Of a DNA stretch of 10,006 nt, positions 6,563 through 10,006 are shown piece by piece. Position numbers and translations under genes: made by a program. The notes below the pieces were generated by a model that did not search any database, was not told where the DNA came from, and worked only from the letters and a program-made list of their open reading frames with translations. Every line of letters starts with the position of its first letter. Positions within the stretch are counted from its first letter, which is position 1. Origin of the DNA: Auxenochlorella pyrenoidosa (Eukaryota; Chlorophyta; Trebouxiophyceae; Chlorellales; Chlorellaceae); the NCBI GenBank assembly GCA_001430745.1, contig KQ481955.1, positions 543,069 through 553,074 of the forward strand. Reading direction: 5' to 3'.

Positions 6563-8761
6563 TCAGCGGCGCCCACGTCCCGCTGCTGCTGCCTGCCGCC
6601 GTGGCGCCGCCGGCTTGGCCTCCCACTTGGGAAGCGCCGACTGCTGCTGCTGCTCTGCGACGTGGCCCACCCTCATCTGCTGCTGCTTCTCTGCTGCTTC
6701 CGCTGGCGCTGCTGCTGCTGCCGGCTGCTGCTGCTGCTCACCGCCCTGCTGCTGCTCGGCGCTGGCTGGCAGGATGCTCAGCCGCCCGGCCAGGCGCCAG
6801 CGGTTGGCTGCCGACGGCTTGAGGGCGTGCTCAAACACCCAATAGTCCTCCACATCCAACTCCTGCGGGAGCAGAAGGGGTGGGTGGGTTGGGGGAGGAA
6901 GTAAAGGTGGGGGTGCTGGCGTATGGCAGGGTTCATGCCTTGCGGAGGATGTCCACAAAAGGCAGAACTCAGGCGTTAGTGTCTGAACTGAACCACTTGA
7001 TGGCATACAAGCTCCATTGGAGTCCGCTGTCCCTCCCGAGGGTTCCAGCAACAGCAGCGGGGCAGGTTTGGCGGGGCTGGGGTGGCGCCAGAAGAGGAGC
7101 AGCCCATGTGGGTGCTGAGCCCCTTCTGTTGCACGGCAGAAGCGCGCGGACGGCAGCGCTCCCTGCCCTGGGTGCAGGATGCCAACCAACCGGCTGCTGC
7201 CCACGCCCCACCCACCAAACCCACCCCACCTTGTCGAGGCTGCCGCCCACCAGCTGGCCCGCACGGTTGAAGGCCGCAAAGCGCTGCTTGCTGGGGATGC
7301 GCACCGTTAGCTGCGCAAAGCCGGTGCTGTCGTCCTGCCGGGGGGAGGGGGCAGAGAAGGGCGGGTGGCCCCTCCAGCGGGGAACGGGCTGCCTAAATGG
7401 CAGCACACCAGACTGCACTCGCAAAAAACATGTACTCTCCTCAGCATTAGCTGTTACCCTCCTCAGCATTTCCCTCCGCAGCAGAAGCAAGGGGGCCAGG
7501 GGTGGGCGCACCTTTGGGTCAATCATGATCAGCCGGCCGTGCACGGTCATGACTTGGTCCACGGTCGGCTCCTGCAGGGGGAGTGTGTGTGTGTGTGTGT
7601 GTGGGAGGCCCCCGGGGATGAGGAGTTTGACAAGCCGGTGGGCACCGCTGCCTGGGGCCAGTTACAGACCCTAGGCCGGGCCGGGGCTATCCCATCAAGC
7701 CCCCATTTCTCGTTTCCGCCCCCGGCCCCAACCCCGACCGCCAACCTAACTCTGCACCGCCCCCACCTGCGTGAGCTCCCAGTGCACGCGCGCCCAGCCG
7801 CCGTCCTCGCGCTGCTTCAGCTGGCGCTTGATGTCGGAGAAGACAGCGGGGGTGACCAGGTGGCGCAGCGCCGACCTGTCGCCCGCCGCCAGCAGGGCGC
7901 ACACCTCGCGGTACAGCGCCAGCGCCTCGCCCTTGAAGGCCTTGCGCTCAAAGCCGGGGATGGCCTTCCTGCGGGGCGGCAGGGGGCGGGGCGGGGCTGA
8001 GACACAGCTGCCAGGCAGGCACCCACATGTCACGACGGCGCATCCGCAAGACAGGCTGCCGCTGGAGCGTGCAGCGGCGGCGCGGCACCCGCTCATGCTG
8101 CGGTCGCAGGACAGCCTCCACAGTGTGCTGCAGAGCAGCGGCCCTGGCAAAAAGCTGCTGCCAGGCACATTGTTGCACAGCTGCAGCGACGCATGCGGCG
8201 ACAAAAGCGGGCCCACTGCCGCTGCCGCCCTCTGACTACCCCTGGCGCTCACTTGCACTTGGCCAGCGTGTAGAGCGACTTGAACTGGCCCATGAAGCGG
8301 CGCCCCAGCTCCCTCCACCCCGAGAGGGTGAAGTAGGCGGTGAGGGGGAGGCGCGGCGGGACGCCGCGGTACGGCTCCGCCAGCAGGTTGGACGACACCA
8401 TGGACAGCCGCATCTGCATCGCACGCTGCATCTCCGGCGGCGGGGCGTAGCTCGACTTGGGTGCGCGGGTGCCCAGCTGGGCATAGCCCCGCCGGCCCAG
8501 GGCAGCGGCGGCAATGTACGGAGAGCGCCAGCAGGGCGCGGCGGCGGCGGCTGCAGAGGGCAGCAGCGAAGCGAGGCCGCGGGACTGCTGCTGCTGGGAC
8601 TGCAGCGCAGCTGCTGCAGAGGATGCTGCGGGGCGGGGCGTCCTGCGGACAAGCAGGGGCACGCGAGCAGCCGCAGCAGTTGCCGCCGCCTCGCTGCCTG
8701 CCGCCGCCACTGCCGCCGGAGAGTTCAGGAGCTGGGTAAAACCCTGCGCAGCATTGGGCAT
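6563..8761 (-). CDS. MRPL45: Mitochondrial ribosomal protein mL45 (Tim44-like), complete
   Basis: mL45 is a large-subunit mitoribosome protein near the polypeptide exit tunnel, where in animals it helps tether the ribosome to the inner membrane. Exons are 8761-8253, 7968-7767, 7571-7512, 7334-7230 and 6862-6563; all joints keep frame (391 residues). A TGA at 8767-8765, directly upstream in frame, fixes ATG 8761 as first start unless an unseen 5' exon exists. Residues 1-70 are rich in Ala, Ser and Arg with almost no acids, as in a mitochondrial presequence. PPPEMQRAMQMRL and a Trp/Phe/Lys-rich stretch follow. The Tim44-like domain covers about 170-325: IPGFERKAF, LYREVCALLAAGDRSALRHL, LTVRIPSKQRFAAFNRAGQLV, DYWVFEHAL and NRWRLAGRL match the order in human MRPL45. 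The last 65 residues are a Gln/Ala/basic tail absent from the human protein. TIM44 itself is less likely: the IPGF and YVVFE-type blocks are mL45 features. Confidence 0.92.
6582..6775 (-). repeat. CAG/CTG triplet runs coding a Gln/Ala-rich tail
   Basis: Several short runs of CTG (CAG on the coding strand) encode Gln blocks of three to four residues, mixed with Ala blocks, at the C-terminus of mL45. The runs are short and broken by other codons. Confidence 0.8.
7583..7602 (-). repeat. (CA)10 microsatellite in an mL45 intron
   Basis: Ten GT units on the plus strand read as CA on the mL45 sense strand. They end about 10 bases before the 3' splice site (acceptor CAG at 7574-7572), with a short C tract between. 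Confidence 0.95.
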
Positions 8762-9373
8762 TCTTCAATTGAGCTCACGTGCTCAGACAAGCTTCGGGTT
8801 TGCGAGCAGCGCCCAGCAGCAAGTGAAGCCCCACCTTCTGAACGCTGGCCGCTTCCTGCAGCCGAGCGGCTGCTGCTAGAATGCTGCGCCGCATGTCCAC
8901 GGATTGGGAGAAAACCAAGCGGCGAGAAAACCCCGCCCCTCCCAGGGGCTTGGAGAAGAGCGTGAACGGGCGGCTTGCTGCACAATCGATCGTCAATTTC
9001 TTCAGGCAATAAGGTGCAGCAGCCCAATGCGCAACATGTGTCGTCTCTTGGAAGGCGACCAAGAATGCCGAGATGCTACTGAGCGCAAGTTGCACACTGT
9101 TGCGATCAGTTGTCAATTATTAGCTCGTTGGTGCGCTGTAATTGCGTGAAAAGACAGGCATAGCAGCCGGAGCCCAGGAATGTAAATTGGCAGCACCTCT
9201 TGTCGTCGTGTGGTCCTGCCTTGGCGTGACATCGTGTTCATAGAAGAGCGGAGCGCCAAGCGAGGGCAGACACAACTCTCTAGGCGCACCCTGTCGGGCA
9301 GGACAGCGGCAGCGGCAGCTGTGGCGGCGGCAGCCGCCACAACAGCGGTGCAGCTGCCACTTCTGAGCCCGCA
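8762..9373. promoter_or_regulatory. Divergent intergenic region between mL45 and DAGL
   Basis: The two start codons lie 612 bases apart and face away from each other, so promoters and 5' UTRs of both genes must fit here unless non-coding 5' exons exist. CCAAT boxes are present on the plus strand (9024-9028) and as ATTGG (8903-8907, 9186-9190). No clear TATA box is seen. The centre (about 8990-9250) is less GC-rich than the coding parts. Confidence 0.65.
9320..9341 (+). repeat. GC-rich hairpin just before the DAGL start codon
   Basis: TGTGGCGGC (9320-9328) and GCCGCCACA (9333-9341) form a perfect 9-base stem with loop GGCA, ending 32 bases before ATG 9374. It should lie in the 5' UTR, where a stable stem can slow scanning ribosomes. 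Its presence is seen; its effect is inferred. Confidence 0.65.
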
Positions 9374-9788
9374 ATGCCCGCGCTGCAGCTCTTTGGGCGG
9401 CGCTGGCTGATAAGCTCCGACGACGTGCCGCTGCCGGCATCTGTATGCGCACTCTTCCACCTGGCAAGTTGCTGTCCTGCTGCTTGGAATATGAACGCCA
9501 CCTGACCCGCATTTTGCCTGGTGTGCATCCCTGCTGTCATACCGCGCTGCTCCCCATCGCCTGTTGCTCGCAACTACTGCTGCTGCTGTCTTCCGCCCGA
9601 CTGGTCAACGCTTGTCACACGTGCATGCAAGCTCGGCTGAGTGCCCAGACCTGGGCCGGCCCTGCCCACACCCCACACAACCCCTGCCTGTCGCAGGTGT
9701 GGTGCTGCCTGCTGGTGGTCTGGTTCATCTCAGTGCACGGCCCACGAGAGTGCAGCGGGGCGTGGCAGTATGACATCGGCGTTGGCGG
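9374..9788 (+). CDS. DAGL: Diacylglycerol lipase, DAGL alpha/beta family (first two exons)
   Basis: DAGL is a membrane lipase that cleaves sn-1 of diacylglycerol, releasing 2-monoacylglycerol and a fatty acid. Exon 1 is 9374-9463 and exon 2 is 9697-9788, ending mid-codon before a gtgaga donor; the rest lies right of the window. The first residues, MPALQLFGRRWLISSDDVPL, match the FGRRWxxxSDDLxxP start of animal DAGL beta and alpha. After splicing, FHL-VWCCLLVVWF forms the first membrane helix, and a Cys followed by a Gly-rich turn leads to helix 2, with no gap against DAGL through the first 40 residues. Four helices and then a Ser/Asp/His lipase-3 domain are usual for the family; none of the catalytic part is in view, so activity cannot be judged. 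Intron 1 (9464-9696) uses a GC donor. A GC-rich hairpin sits just upstream of the ATG. Confidence 0.82.
9464..9696 (+). other. GC-AG intron in the DAGL gene
   Basis: The donor is ctg|gcaagt, matching the GC-donor consensus at all intron positions, and the acceptor is tgtcgcag. The joint is phase 0 and keeps the gapless match to DAGL. The GT four bases downstream would break the frame into exon 2. Confidence 0.85.
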
Positions 9789-10006
9789 GTGAGACGCCTG
9801 GCAATGCCAGTGTCTGTGCGCCCTCGATTGGTCGGACAGGGGTGTTTGGGGGTGGGCTGCCTTCACGCGGCAGCGTCAGTGTCCCTCCCCTGCTGCACCG
9901 GCGCCTGCGCACTCCTGTCTTTTAGCGCTGCCGCCGCCGCCGCCACGCATCCCCCCACTGACCCCCCACCCGACCCCCCCCACCCCCACCCACCACCACC
10001 ACCCGA
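9789..10006 (+). other. Second DAGL intron, running off the window, with a C-rich end
   Basis: After the gtgaga donor at 9789 the sequence is non-coding to the edge. A tttag at 9921-9925 could be an acceptor, but the following sequence would give a run of Ala then Pro/His, not the DAGL second helix. From 9951 to 10005 the plus strand is almost pure C with A spacers. It may be a pyrimidine tract near an acceptor just past the edge, and is a quadruplex-type pattern on the minus strand. Confidence 0.6.

Noticed and set aside
8027..8965. A 312-codon plus-strand frame opposite mL45.
   Set aside because: The minus strand has the spliced mL45 gene with clear family blocks; the plus frame is Arg/Ala/Cys-rich with no domain.
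9926..9960. A third DAGL exon starting after tttag at 9925.
   Set aside because: It would add poly-Ala then Pro/His residues in place of the hydrophobic second helix expected in DAGL, so the true acceptor is probably beyond the window.

Overview
The window looks like nuclear DNA of a GC-rich green alga. A trebouxiophyte of the Chlorella type is my best guess; this rests on style and protein similarity, not a search. The evidence is: genes on both strands broken by many introns of about 130-370 bases with almost invariant GTG donors and C-rich tracts before CAG acceptors, Ala/Gly/Gln low-complexity inserts in the proteins, CA/GT microsatellites, and a possible TGTAA polyadenylation signal. Nothing points to bacterial operons, phage, a CRISPR array or an insertion sequence.

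Layout. (1) 1-3715, plus strand: the 3' two thirds of a P1B-1-type copper-transporting ATPase. Ten exons can be joined in frame, from just after the actuator-domain TGE loop (left of the window) to the stop codon. (2) 3716-4082: convergent 3' flanks. (3) 4083-5770, minus strand: an ankyrin-repeat protein in two exons, with about ten repeats. A one-base deletion in the fifth repeat breaks the frame. (4) 5771-6562: upstream region of the ankyrin gene, a stray duplicate of the ankyrin gene's last exon end (6340 to about 6453), and the 3' flank of the next gene. (5) 6563-8761, minus strand: a complete five-exon gene for mitochondrial ribosomal protein mL45 (MRPL45, Tim44-like fold), 391 residues. 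(6) 8762-9373: a 612-base divergent intergenic region. (7) 9374 to the right edge, plus strand: the first two exons of a diacylglycerol lipase (DAGL alpha/beta family), recognised by its conserved extreme N-terminus and continuing beyond the window.

The four genes have unrelated jobs (copper transport, unknown ankyrin scaffold, mitochondrial translation, lipid signalling), as is normal in a nuclear genome; only mL45 and DAGL might share a promoter region. I see no new multi-gene system. The most notable points are three well-supported GC-AG introns among sixteen, the single-base break in the young ankyrin repeat array, the duplicated ankyrin C-terminal tail lying in the mL45 3' region, and an animal-like DAGL N-terminus in an alga.
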